Position numbers and translations under genes: made by a program
In this document: piece after piece, positions 11,418 through 24,120 of the stretch
Layout of the letters: each line of letters starts with the position of its first letter
How positions within the stretch are numbered: position 1 is the stretch's first letter
Source of the DNA: Cercis canadensis
Lineage: Eukaryota; Streptophyta; Magnoliopsida; Fabales; Fabaceae
Direction of reading: 5' to 3'
DNA length: 64,000 bases
Assembly: GCA_003255065.1 (NCBI GenBank)
Contig: QAOA01004753.1
Coordinates: forward strand, 331,321-395,320
Notes under the pieces: generated by a model
What the model saw: the letters and a program-made list of their open reading frames with translations, nothing else
What the model was told of the DNA's origin: nothing
The model's database searches: none

Positions 11418-11726
11418 ATGTCTCATAACCCTACTCGAAAGTTCTTGCTAATTGTGCTGATATTCCTTCTTCTTGAACCAATTTCTGCAAATGATGCTTT
11501 TCCTTTCGATCTTCACAAATATCTGGATATGTCTTTCCCTCACTATTCTTTTTACCGTCATATTTTCTCTCCATCTATTTCCAAAGATCAGTTGCGAAGA
11601 AGGTCAACATTCATAGTAATAGAACAAAGGTGTCAGAAGAAATGCACAAGAGAAGGTAGACTCTTTATGGAGGTCCACTTCAAGTTGTGTATGGAAAAAT
11701 GCATGAAAGAAAAGATTGGTCATTAG
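11418..11726 (+). CDS. small secreted Cys-rich peptide, alpha-hairpinin-like spacing
   Basis: A single-exon frame of 102 residues. Residues 1-25 form a clear signal peptide (MSHNPTRKFLLIVLIFLLLEP, then cleavage near ISAND). A Phe/Tyr/His-rich linker follows, then a basic RRRS site near residue 60 that could be a processing point. The C-terminal 33 residues hold four cysteines as CX3C-X14-CX3C (C72, C76, C91, C95), the spacing of plant alpha-hairpinins, which fold as two helices joined by two disulfides. The function is not known to me; secreted defence or signalling peptides of this fold exist. The gene converges tail-to-tail on the RHD3-like gene in both blocks. The family call rests on cysteine spacing alone. 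Confidence 0.6.
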   Translation: MSHNPTRKFLLIVLIFLLLEPISANDAFPFDLHKYLDMSFPHYSFYRHIFSPSISKDQLRRRSTFIVIEQRCQKKCTREGRLFMEVHFKLCMEKCMKEKIGH

Positions 11727-12397
11727 AGGGAGCTTTTCTAGATGGTTGTGTTTGTACTCATTTCTCTTCCTCTTATCAGGCCTAGTTTGCACACTGTATA
11801 TGATAAGGTGGAAAGGATAAAGGTCAATAGATAATATTGCTTAAGTTATCTATTGTATAAGCTTTTATTCAATATAATTAATGAACCTGTATAGGTATCC
11901 GTTGTGTATGTTATAGTCGTAAAGGTCAATAGATAATATTGCTTAAGCTATCTGTTAGGACAAGTGACATGAGAATCAACTAGAAGCGCAGCTACAAGCA
12001 AATTTCCAGCTGTAGTTCAGTTACACCAAGGGCCAGCATGATGTAAATTTTTATTTTCTTTTACATGTAGATAAATTAACTGAATTTGAAATAGAGGGAA
12101 TTCAAACCGAAGAAGTGAATAAAGAGAGCCTTATGACTAGAAGTACACTGCACTGAACTTGAACTCTTCCACATGTAAATTTTCATGACATTTAGTTATA
12201 TTTTAAAATCTTCTTACTTGTTAAAATAAGATAATCCAATGCAGTATCAATAAATTCTTAAACTTTATGAGCATGATCTATATAATAAAAAATTTCGACG
12301 TAACGGTTGAATATATAAAATTTAGCTTCTACAAGAAGTTTTTGAAAGGTGTAAATATGATAAATTTTACACCCAATGTAAGTTAATCCCATATATA
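11727..12397. other. downstream of the peptide gene
   Basis: AT-rich sequence shared with block B (46,759-47,430). It contains two partial copies of a stretch reading AAGGTCAATAGATAATATTG. No coding sequence is supported. Confidence 0.5.
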
Positions 12398-12402
12398 TAT
12401 AT

Positions 12403-12569
12403 TGTTATAGAATGTAAATATGGAAATAATGTAGATAGCTTAATTATAGGGATTGTAGCATGATCATAAGGATTAGATAACTTGATCATAGGGATTAGCC
12501 TCTGTATATATATGACTGTCCTATGAATGAGAAATTGACTTTTTCCCATCACATTCACCTCTGATTACA
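12403..12569 (+). repeat. 5' LTR of the block A copia element
   Basis: TGTTATAG...TTACA ends, 167 bp, with repeated GATCATAGGGATTAG-like units and TATATATATGACTG as a probable TATA region. It is immediately followed by the primer site TGGTATCAGAG. Confidence 0.85.
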
Positions 12570-13080
12570 TGGTATCAGAGTTGGTTCGAACAATTTGACT
12601 AGGCTTTTAGGGATTGTGAGGATTTGTGAGGGTGTGAGTCTAGGGCACCCACATAAGGTGCTGGTTTTCTCTCACCACCCCCTTCAGTGCGTTCAAAAGC
12701 TACCAGTCGGCCGACCCAGAGAGTCCGTCAGCCAACGATGGCACATGTGTGAGCCACAGGCCGATCAACCAGTCTGCCCACCATCCTACCCGTCGGCGCG
12801 TGAGGGCGCATCCGCCCTCCCCTTTGTTTCCGATTTGTATCGCCGACTTTCTCGTCCTATTTCCAATGACATTGCTTTCGTTTGGTCACTTTTCCTCTCC
12901 TATTTTGCCTACTATTCTGCTATTTGGTTAGGGAATTCTGGTTTAGTTTGTGGTTTTTTGCTTTGGTTGTCTGGGTGTTCTGCTGTTTATGTATTGCTTT
13001 GGTTGTTTGGGTTTTCTGCTGTTTCTATATTGCTTTGGCTGTTTGGGTGGTTTTGCTTGGTTGATTTGTGTATTGCTTCA

Positions 13081-13900
13081 CCTATGGCAGCAAATATACC
13101 CACAGTCATGGCTGAGGTGGTTCCTGTTATGACAAAAATCATTGAGCACAAACTCAAAGGCTCCAACTATTTAGACTGGAGTAAAACTGTTTGGGTGTAT
13201 TTACGGAGCATTGAGAAGGACGATCATCTCACCTCTAATCCACCTACGGATGATACCCGACAAGCCTGGTTGCAGGATGATACAAGACTATTCTTGCAGA
13301 TTCGGAATTCTATTTATACTAAGGTACTAGGCTTGATTAATCACTGTGAGTTTGTGAAGGAGTTAATGGAGTATCTGGATTTCTTGCACTCTGGACGGGG
13401 AAACATATCTCGTATCTACGAGATATATAGGATCTTTTCTCGGGGAGAGCAGTAGGATAAGTCTCTTACTGCTTATTTTATGGAGTTCAAGAAAACCTAT
13501 GAAGAACTCAATATGCTTCTCTCCTTCAGCCCTGATGTCAAAGTTCAACAAGCTCAAAAGGAGAAAATGGCAGTTATGAGTTTTCTAATAGGCCTACGTC
13601 CAGAGTTTGAGGCTGTTAAATCTCAAATTCTCTCAGATTCTGAAATCTCTTCTTTGCAGGAGACTTTTGCTAAAGTCCTTCGCACAGAAAACCTGCAGAC
13701 TTCTCAGCCTATTGCTAATAACAGTGCTCTTGTTAGTCGTGAGGTTTTGTCATGGTAGTTCTCGAGGTGGGTTGAATAATTTTTACCGGAATATGGAAAA
13801 TCATAGTCAGCAGTCAGGAGAAGTTAAGCGTTTTCACTGCCATGAGCTAGGGCATACAAAACACGCTTGTAAGAAACTTCTCAATAAGAATTAGAAAGGG
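13081..13900 (+). pseudogene. copia gag region
   Basis: The MAANIP start, HKLKGSNYLDWSKTVWVYL, a gag core, and a CCHC zinc-knuckle-like CHELGHTKHAC near 13,838-13,870 identify copia gag. Part of a broken element. Confidence 0.8.
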
Positions 13901-14039
13901 CGATCTGCACATGTTGCATCGTTGTCTGATAAGACTATTACGATATCTGCTGATGACTTTGCCCAGTTCATTTAGTATCATGAATTACTGAAATCCCCTG
14001 CTCCTACTGTTATTTTTGCTGATACAAGTAAATCCCCTG

Positions 14040-15100
14040 CATGTCTTCTCTCTTCATCATCTAAGTAGGTCATTGATTTTGGTGCATCAAACAACATGAC
14101 AGGTAATCTTAACCTTTTCTCCACGTTCCATACCCATGCTTCTTCATCTCATGTGACTATAGTTGATAGGTCTACACCTAGTGTCCTTGGTTTTGGCACT
14201 GTTAACCTAAAGCCATCCATTTCTTTGCCCTCAATGTTGAGTTTACCTAATTTTTCATTTAATCTAATTTCTGTTAGTAAACTCACTCGTACCTTGAATT
14301 GTAATGTCTAATTCTTTCCTGATTATTGTCTCTTTCAGGATCTTACGAAAAAATGGATTATTGGTAAAGGACATGAATCTGGAGGCCTCTATGTACTTGA
14401 CACTTAGGTGTCGAGATCCTTAGCATGCTCTAGTTCATTGTCTCCGTTTGAGGTGCACTGTCGTTTCAGTCATCCGTCTCTCCAGGCTCTCAAGCAGCTT
14501 TATCCTTAATTTCGTCATTTATCGTCTTTGCATTGTGAGTCGTGTCAATTTATCATCGTGTTCCCTTAGGGTCTAGAGTCAATAAACGAGCTACATCTCC
14601 ATTTAAGTTAGTCCATTCAGATGTTTAGGGTAATTGTCCAACTTTGTCCAAAACTGGTTTTAAGTATTTTGTTACCTTTGTTGATGACTACTCTCGTGTT
14701 ACATGGTTATATTTAATGAAAAGTCGCTCTGAGGTGTTTTCACATTTTTATGCCTTTTGTGCTGAAATAAAAACGTAATTTAATGTTTCTATTCAAACCC
14801 TGAGAAGTGATAATGCTAAAGAGTACCTATCTGGTTCCTTTTAGTCTTATATGCTTCAACATGGCATTCTTCATCAATCCTCCTGTGTTGACACACCCGC
14901 TCAAAATGGGGTTGCTGAACAAAAGAATAGGCATCTACTTGAGGTTACTAGAGCACTTTTGTACCAAATGAATGTTCCTAAACCATTTTGGGCTGATGTT
15001 GTCTCTACAGCTTGTTTTTTAATTAATCGAATGTCATCTTCTGTTCTCAATGGGGAAATTCCCTATTCTGTTCTTTTCCTATCTAAATCTGTGTTCCCTA
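14040..15100 (+). pseudogene. copia protease and integrase regions
   Basis: A D-F-G-A-S-N-N-M protease active-site segment lies near 14,072-14,098. A GAG-pre-integrase region and the integrase core follow (VDDYSRVTWLYLMKSRSE, the IQTLRSDN block and PAQNGVAEQKNRHLLEV). Part of a broken element. Confidence 0.8.
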
Positions 15101-15639
15101 TTGCACCTCGTATATTTGGCAGTACCTACTTTGTTCGAGACACCCGGCCCCAAGTCACTAAGTTAGACCCTAAGTCCCTTAAATGTGTCTTTCTTGGTTA
15201 TTCTCATATTCGAAAAGGGTATCGGTGTTTCTCTCCCACTCTTCATCGCTACCTTGTCTCTCCCGATGTCACCTTCCAAGAAGATATTCCTTTCTTCTCT
15301 CCTTCCTCTCCTTCCCATGGTCAGAGGGAGGACGATGATTTGTTGGTTTATACTTTCCCTTATTCTCACCCATCTACAGATACTCTTGCACCTCCTCCAG
15401 AGTCTACTCAGCCCCTTATTGTCTACACTAGACAGCAACCTCCAAATGCAAGTTCAGATTCATTTCCTTCACCATCTGCTTCATCGCCAGATCTAAGCTC
15501 CAGTGCCCCTACTCCTGACCTATCCATTGCTCTTCAAAAAGGTAAACGTCAGTGTCCATTCCTAAAACAGTTCGTGAGCCTTTGGCCCATCTTCGATGGC
15601 GTGCTACTATGATAGAAGGGATAAATGCTCTTGATCATA

Positions 15640-17100
15640 ATGGCACTTAGACATTAGTGGATTTACCTACTGGCAAGAAAGCTATTGGGTACAAGTGGGT
15701 ATTTACAATTAAAGTCAACCTTGATGGTTTTGTGGCTAAACTGAAAGTCTGTCTCATTGTAAAAGGATATGCTCAGACTTGTGGTACTGATTACTCAGAT
15801 ACTTTTTCTCTAGTTGCCAAACTTACCTCCATTCGTTTGCTGATCTCCTTGGCAGTCACTCATAATTGGTCATTGCACCAGTTGGATATAAAAAAATACT
15901 TTTCTTCATGGTACTCTTCAAGAAGAGGTCTATATGGAGCAACCACTTGAGTTTGTTGCTCAAGGGGAGTATGGGAAAGTATGTCGGCCCCAGAAGTCAT
16001 TGTATGGTCTGAAACAGAGCCCTCAGGTGTGGTTTGGCAAGTTTAGTCAAGTTGTTTTGAAATATGGAATGAAAAAAAAAGCAAGTTTGATCACACACTG
16101 TTTTACAGGCGGTCTAAGGATGGCATCATTCTACTTGCGGTAGATGTTGATGACATTGTGATTACTGGAAGCGATAGTTCAGGCATATATGGTCTCAAGA
16201 CTTTCTTGCACTCCCATTTTTAGACAAAGGATTTGGGACCTTTGAAATATTTCTTAGGGGTTGAAGTCATGAGAAACAAGAAGGGCATCTTCTTGTCCCA
16301 AAGGAAGTATGTCCTTGATTTGTTAAAAGAAACAGGAAAAGTAGGGGCTAAGCCATGTAATACCCCAATGATTCCTAACATACAACCTGCAAAGGATGAT
16401 AGTGAACCACTTCATGATCCTAAGAGGTATAAAAGGCTTGTAGGGAAGTTGAATTATCTTACAGTGACTCGCCTCGACATTGCGTATTCGGTCAGTGTTG
16501 TTAGCCGCTTTATGTCCTCCCCAATAGTCAACCATTAGGCGCTCATAGAGCAAATTCTTTGCTACTTAAAAGGAGCTCCAAGACGTGGATTATTTTATGG
16601 GCATCATGGACACACTAAGGTAGAATGTTTCTCTGACATGATTGAGGCCTATTCTGATGTAGACTATGCAGTGTGCAAGGATGATAGGAGATCCACTACT
16701 GGCTATTGTGTTTTTGGTTTTTGGTTGGGGGGGNGGGGGGGGGAACCTAGTTTCATGGAAGAGTAAAAAGCAAAATGTAGTCTCCTGATCTACTATAGAA
16801 TCAGAGTACAGAGCTATGACAAACTCCATATGTGAGATTGTATGGATATATCAATTGTTGAAAGAAGTTGGCTTCGAGCTCTCACTAGCAACAAAACTAT
16901 AGTGTGACAACCAAGCTGCTATTCACATTACTTCTAATCATGTGTTTCACGAACAAACTAAACATATTGAGATCGACTGTCACTTTATTCGTGAAAAGAT
17001 GGAAGAGAAGCTCATTACTACAAGATATGTAAGAGCAGAATACCAATTGGGAGACATCTTTACAAAAGCCTTGAATGGAGCTTGCATTGATTACATTTGT
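15640..17100 (+). pseudogene. copia reverse transcriptase and RNase H regions
   Basis: Blocks include GYKWVFTIK, the QLDIK segment, SLYGLKQSPQVWF, GPLKYFLGVEV and SQRKYVLDLL for reverse transcriptase. RSTTGYCVF, VSWKSKKQN and the terminal [13 protein letters not shown] and [10 protein letters not shown] mark copia RNase H. Part of a broken element. A run of G with one N lies at 16,729-16,743. Confidence 0.85.
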
Positions 17101-17149
17101 AACAAGCTGGACATGATTAACATCTATGCTCCATTCACCTCTGATTACA

Positions 17150-17338
17150 TATATAAACAACATATAAACTATGAAGTGTAATTGTATCACACATTATTAA
17201 TTTAAAGCGAAGAACATTTAAGGAATGGCGTTGAAGCCATTGTTATAGAGAAAACGATATTGTTAGTAATAAGACATGACAATGGAAAGCTATTGTGTAA
17301 GGACTTGAATTTTTCCGAAGAACTTTCTTGAAACCCAA
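17150..17338 (-). other. 3' flank of the block A RHD3-like gene
   Basis: Only 189 bp separate the copia end from the stop codon of the RHD3-like gene. The same sequence follows the stop codon in block B (47,430-47,617). It presumably holds the 3' UTR. No other gene is seen. Confidence 0.5.
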
Positions 17339-17389
17339 TTAACTAATGGAACAGCTATCCAGACAACCAGAACTCTTCTTCCTTTTTGC
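17339..17389 (-). other. last exon of the block A RHD3-like gene: basic cluster plus CSIS CaaX box
   Basis: A pyrimidine-rich acceptor (CACTCTTCCACTGCAG) precedes 51 bases in phase 0 with exon 21. They encode [16 protein letters not shown] and a TAA stop at 17,339-17,341. C-S-I-S with Ser at the last position fits farnesyltransferase preference. The first residues resemble the ANKRNN segment that in RHD3 precedes the membrane hairpin, but the frame then leaves the family. Confidence 0.7.
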
Positions 17390-20300
17390 CTGCAGTGGAA
17401 GAGTGCAATAAATCAATAAAATCATTATAATAAACGAGAAAATAACTTAAAGGAAAATAAATGGAACATCAACTAGTGTAGATTAAATATTATATATGAT
17501 TGCAGTAACCGTATCATGAGCGGAAATTCAAAGCACAACTGTTCTTGGAGAAGTACATAGGTAATTATTATGTAGAGTTCATATTGTGCGTCCTCAACTA
17601 GTGTCACAAGAAGTGATATTAGTAATTGTCCAAAACATTTCTCTTCCAGTNATTGTGCGTCCTCAACTAGTGTCACAAGAAGTGATATTAGTAATTGTTC
17701 AAAACATTTCTCTTCCAGTTTTCTTTTCTTTTTTATATTTCTTCTAGTTAAGTAATACTCTCTTCTTTCTTTAATGATAAATAAGGAGACTATTAGTTCT
17801 GATAAAGCTCTCTCAGAAAAAAAAAAATGCTTGATAAGAACATATATATAAACTGGATTCTAAGTAAATATATGAACGATTCTCAACTGTATTAACCTAA
17901 TTCATTTCAAAATTTTCATTTTTTCTTTTTGACTCTCATTTCAACACACCTTCCACCAGTTATTCTTACTTTGAATTTTGAGAAAACTAAAACACTATAC
18001 TGTTTGAATGTCCAGGTAGGGTTTTTTTCATAAATTAATCTTTGACTAATGTACCTTGCTACTCTTAAAAATAATAACAAAATAATGATCTAAGAATTGT
18101 AAAGGTAAGAGATAATTATTCTAAATTCTTAAGAAGAAAATAATATCTTATTAAAAAAATGCTTGATAAGAACAGTTATTTGAAAAGAATATATATCTGG
18201 CGTACAGAAAAGCACTGAAGGTGGGCAATATGGTACCTCAAGATCCCTAAGAGCCTTGTTGACAGCATCGTCTGCCCCAGTCTGATACTCTTGCCATAAC
18301 TGTTTGCACTGAATAGGTGTTATCAATGTTCTAGAGGATGGAACCTACATTGCATAACACAAAAACAACGTATAACGGTTAGAAGTAATGAACATAGTTG
18401 GCACATATAACAACAAGCCTCTTCTTGTCTCTAGTACCAGCAATGTAATTTGTAAATAATATTATTTTTTCTGTATAACCCATTCAACTTGCCAGCAATA
18501 ATANTCTAAGAATTGTAAAGGTAAGAGATAATTATTCTAAATTCTTAAGAAGAAAATAATATCTTATTAAAAAAATGCTTGATAAGAACAGTTATTTGAA
18601 AAGAATATATATCTGGCGTACAGAAAAGCACTGAAGGTGGGCAATATGGTACCTCAAGATCCCTAAGAGCCTTGTTGACAGCATCCTCTGCCCCAGTCTG
18701 ATACTCTTGCCATAACTGTTTGGACTGAATAGGTGTTATCAATGTTCTAGAGGATGGAACCTACATTGCATAACACAAAAACAACGTATAACGGTTAGAA
18801 GTAATGAATATAGTTGGCACATATAACAACAAGCCTCTTCTTGTCTTTAGTACCAGCAATGTAATTTGTAAATAATATTATTTTTTCTGTATAACCCATT
18901 CAACTTGCCAGCAATAATATTTTTAGATTATCACCTGTGCCCAAGAGGGAGAATCCAGAGGGTTTAATGTATTTGGTTTTCCATCAATGGCAGCAGACAT
19001 TATTTCTCGAATATTATCAGCATCACCAGCTTCCAAACGGATTGCAGCCAACCCAGATAGCACGTCCAAGGGCTGGAGAAAGTTTAATGTAATTAAAAAG
19101 ATCAAAATCAGTTAGATGCATTGTAAAATGAGTACTAGGTAGTTGTATTATAATGCTCTCTTTGCCACTGAGACAATTACTACAAAAGAAAAATGTTCAC
19201 TTTTGATTGAAATTATGACAAAATAAGGTAATAGGTAGTAATTTTCAAAACCATGATATTGTTATTACAGCCATAATAGTGATTGTTGGATGCAATTTAA
19301 AATTCTGCAAAATTAGTTATGATACAATACAGTGTATTTAGCAGCCTGGGCAGCACAATCAATTTCTCCTTTGTTCTCCCAATCACGATCACTCTTGAAA
19401 ATTTTGAGAAATCTGCTTTTCATCAAATATGAGCCAAATTTGTAAGAATTTTAAAACAATGGAATCAAATTTAAATGAGTAAAATATCTTTTTCGTCTTG
19501 GAATTATTTCTCAAATGTCATTTTAATCTTTGATTTATTTTTTTTGTCACTTTAATTTTCGAATAATAATATTGTCCGTCAAATCAGTCCTCTATAACAC
19601 AAAAATGATCACTTAACTTACTGATTTGATAGGCAGAGTAGTTATTTAAGTGACATTTGAAAAATAAATCAGGGATCAAAAAGGTATTTAACTCAATTTA
19701 AATTCTATGATTAGATGTGACTTACTTTCTCATCATATGCGCTTTGGCCCTACCAGATTCTTCTCGGGCCTTTGCTTCTACAGCATCTTTTGCATATTTA
19801 TCTATACTCTCAAGCTTTTCTTTCCTACCTTCTTCATCAACCCCAAACTCTGATAATGTATCATTAAGTCTAGAGACTGTTGACTGCATCACGCTTTCAA
19901 AATGCTTTCGTATTTTCGACCAAGTAGGATCTGTTTCTTCACACAAAAGATATCCAACAGAATCTGATAATTCCTGCTTCAATTTTGGCTACAGACAAAG
20001 AAAACATTAGTAGACTAATTCCCATGGGACACTCGTTAATATTCTTTTAGTGCTTTGGTTTTGCAGTTATGATAATTACTAATATCAAGGTGAATTGGTG
20101 TTCAAAATATTTGGTAGAATTAAAAAACTATTGTGACAACTGCTCTTATGAAATTTCACATTAAATCCCAATAACAATAAATGCACATGAAAAAGCAAAA
20201 TTTAGAGGATTATCATTTGATGTATAGACTCATATCCATAATCTAAAAAATTTAAGTGCAACTATCATTAAAAACAAAACAAAAATTATCACGAGAATGA

Positions 20301-23300
20301 AAATAGGGTGAGGTAGGAAATGGAAACCAATTTGATTAGTGCACCCAGACGGTTAGAAGGAAAAATAAATACAATAAGTCCCCGTCCAGCATCTTCAACT
20401 AGACTCTAGATGGGTTTAAGCTCAGAAAATCAGTGGCCAAATTTTTTTCAGTAGTGTATAGAAAATCAAAAACCACAGCTTAACAAAATGGAATATAATT
20501 ATGTTAACTAAATAACTTTCTTATTAAATGGAAAAGAACTAGAATTCAGATTAGCTTTAGTAAAAAAATTTGATAAATATTCAACTCCAGATGGCTAGAC
20601 TTCTCTAATTGTAATAAAACATTCTATAATACAATATATCAAGGTAAATTATATCAGTCAACACAGTAAAAATTATCTTCAGTGATTTGGAATAATTTCT
20701 CAAATATTTTATTTTAAATCATGTTAAACATGTCCTTTTGTAGACGATGACTTGTTAGTTGTATAAAAATGAACAATAAATGTTATACCTCATAAACTCT
20801 TCTGATTTGTGAAGCTACTTTGTCTTCACGTTTGGCTGCAATGTATGAATTCATATCCTGTTGAAGTTTAGCCCTTGCTTTCAATGTGTCCCAGTTCGCT
20901 AGATCAATTTTGACAGCTGCATGGTTAAGTTTTCAGTATATTTTGTGTATATACATCAATTTACTAACTACCCTCATTTAGCTCTTTCAATGCACCACAC
21001 ATTATTTCTACATATGTTAGCTATGATGTCAAAAAACTCCGAAGTATATGCCAAATGAAAGAAAATATAAAACCCAATAAATGTTATAATCGTTTTAATC
21101 TCCCTTGGGATTTATTGTGGCCTAAATCTACTACTCCTTCAACTACAATTTTTATAAAACAATATTTAACTTTGATCCATTGACAGTGTAAAAGAGTTTT
21201 ACAGAATCATTGAATCTTGTAATGCCATATATGAGAAAAATTGTTAAAATCATTTACTGTGAGTAAAAATCCTCAGTTACTTAGGTGATGTGGCACTATT
21301 TTGTTAAGTGATAGTAGATCAAATTTAAATTCATAAAACAAACTTGCATGCACAAAGTTTACAATACAAAACATTAATCCCATGGAGAACTAAGAGATTC
21401 ACAGTTGATTTATAAAGCAACCTGTCTAACTGTCACATTACCTTCACAATCTTTATCAAATTCATGCAAACAATCCTTGATGCAACCATCAGCAACTGCG
21501 GCAAATATCTTTTGTTCATCTGAGTTCTTATCAAATGCTTCCATGAATTTCGTCAAATGTGCCAGCCTCAAATGATTCAGCATAGCTTTATATACAGGTT
21601 GGACAAGCTAACAAATATAGAGGAGAAAAATCTAGTTAACAAATCCATGTGCACAAGTGAAGTAATTCATCATGAGCTTTGAATTAAGAAACTTTGTTTC
21701 AGATGAGCCTAATTTAATACAAAAAAAAAAAAATACAATTGCTTGTTAAGACCAACAATTTGCTGTACGGTTGCTTCAATTACAAATTCTAATCCTAGAA
21801 GTTACATTTCATGAAATTCGTAATCGTTGTCCATTGTAAAAAACAAACAAGGATGAAGAGATAAAAATGATTGAGAATGATCAAAGTTGGCAGCTTTAGA
21901 GGAGTCAAGAGACAAGAGGATCATTGGTTTCAAATGGATATTCAAAACAAATTTTATTGAAGATGGCTCACTTCAAAAGCACAAGGCTATATCACTGAAG
22001 GGCAAGAACCAAGAAGAGAATGTGCATCTCCTTTAAAAGACAATTTATGGCCTAAAAAAAGCTCCAAAAGGTTGAAATTGTAAGGTAGATAGCTATTTAC
22101 AACAGAATCAATCCCAAAGGGTTCCAAATGAGCCCTCTCTATAATTATGTCAAACTTTCTCAATTTTTTTTTTGTTGAAAAAACTTTCTCATTTTAAAAG
22201 CAAACTTTGTGTGGTAGATATTCCAGAAATAAGTGGGTTTGTTAAGATCCTCAATATCATCATGTTGAAAAAAAGAAAAAGAAAAAAAGGAAGAGCATCT
22301 AACAATCCTGTTGTGTAATAAAACATTGGTTTGTGCGAGGTTCATGGTAGAAAAACTTACTTGTAACAATTTATTTACAAGGCCCTTTTTCTTTGCAGTT
22401 GTTACTGCTTCATCAAAATAGGAGGTTTCTTCATCAAACCTAGAATCAAAGAAATATAAATGAGCTTACTTAATAAGGCGAATTCATTTTAGTCTTTGAA
22501 GATTGAACAAAGTAATACAGATATAAAGGTTGAGGTGAACTAGTTAATGGTTTGAAGAGTAAGATAGTCCCAAATGTGTTTCCTGAGGAACATTAAGAAA
22601 ATATGACCAAGACAGAACCCTTAAAAAGAGAACTATTGATATTAATAATAACACATTTTAACTAACATGTAAAATAATTTGACTGTTTCAGTTTGTTATA
22701 CTAATATGAGACCAACTTAATGACCGTATGGCTAATGACATCTTGACCAAATAAATTAATTTTGAAAAAACTATCATTTTGATTCTTGAAAGATATATAA
22801 ATCTCTGAATGTTCAAAATTAAATATTTCAATGCGCGGCATAATTAGCAGTTGCACAGAATACCCCTGCAAAACATTTTTCTGCATGATTAGCAGTTGCA
22901 CAGAATGCCGACCAACAGCTTGATAATCGAGTTTATAGAGATGTTGCCTTGAAATAATTTGAATATTCAGGGATTCAGTTGAGTGAAATTAAAGATTAGG
23001 GACCAAATTAAGAAAGTGTGTGCATATTTTATGACTAATGATAGTTTTTTTTTTAGTTTAAAATAAGCGAAATTGAAACTATGACTATATTAGTAAGACA
23101 TAACCTAAATGTTAATATTGAACGTAAGAACGTAGATAAGACATAAAATGAAATAATAATTTTTTTTTATTGGAATGAAAGTACTAACTTTGACAGATAA
23201 TTGTGGAGAATTGAATTAACTTTATTCCCAAAATCACGAATGAAGCCATACTGTGCTGCATCCTTGCATAAGTTTCTCCAATCCTGGGTAGTCAATATGA

Positions 23301-24089
23301 AGTCATTTAAAAGATACATATGAAAAATCAAATCAAGACGTGCTGCTATATGAAAGCAGTTAGTTTACACACCTCATCATTCACTTCGAAAGAATCATAC
23401 AGTTCATCAGTAATCTGATCACAGCGTATACTTGCCACCAAAACCTGTAACAAATGAAACTTTTATATTTGTCAAGCCAAGAATAAAAAAGAAACAATAA
23501 CAGAACACTGACAAATATACAAAATGTTATTTGAGATCGCAAAAGTTGCTTGTATAATTAAAACTTGCAGAGTCAAATGAATGAAATAGTTCTCTTCTAA
23601 TTTAGCAGAAAATGAAATAATTCTCCTCTACCTCACTCTGATTGAGGTGGTGTTATCAAAGTTATCCTAAAAAAAGAAATTAATGGATAGAGTTAGAGTT
23701 TAGGTAAATTCAGTCAAATTTAATTAGTGATTTGTGAGTACAATGTAAAATCATGTAACAATTGTTTGAGTGTATTTTTTTTTTTTTTTCTCGAAATAGG
23801 AGCTATTTGATACAACGGCAGAGGGGTACTTTAATCTGGCATATGACCTCGAAGTGTAACTCAATTACAATATAGGTGAGCTTTATATACCACCAAATAA
23901 TTTTTCCAAAGAAAAATAATCACCTTATGGGCAGGAAGATTTAGGTCCTTATTATCCATGATGTCTTGCCAGATATTCTTTGCACTAATAGTAAACCCTG
24001 AAGCTGGCTCTTTTCCATCCTTAGTATCTGCAAGCCCACCAGGTGCAGTGGAACGGGTAAATCGTCTCTTTAAGTCCTCAACCTGCAAC

Positions 24090-24120
<31 letters not shown>

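Larger units (their letters stand above)
12403..17149 (+). mobile_element. Ty1/copia element inserted in block A, broken
   Basis: The element starts with a 167 bp LTR (12,403-12,569, TGTTATAG...GATTACA) followed by an initiator-Met-type primer site (TGGTATCAGAGTTGG). Gag, protease, integrase, reverse transcriptase and RNase H regions follow in copia order. The right end keeps only a short stub of LTR sequence (ATTCACCTCTGATTACA). A 5 bp target duplication TATAT flanks it (12,398-12,402 and 17,150-17,154). Block B has the empty site at about 47,430. It is broken with many breaks (more than ten). It ends about 190 bp from the stop codon of the block A RHD3-like gene, so it may affect that gene's 3' end. 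Confidence 0.9.

Noticed and set aside
11418-11726. RALF or other named signalling peptide
   Set aside because: No YISY-type RALF motif or matching cysteine pattern; the CX3C pairs fit alpha-hairpinins better.
18129-18326. Exon 21 read-through tail ([11 protein letters not shown]...) as the natural C-terminus
   Set aside because: It begins at a good GT donor, and a phase-matched acceptor and last exon exist at 17,389 in A and 47,689 in B.
18237-18760. Two exon 21 copies as a real exon duplication in block A
   Set aside because: They are separated by a single N and near-identical, like four other N-joined repeats; block B has one copy.
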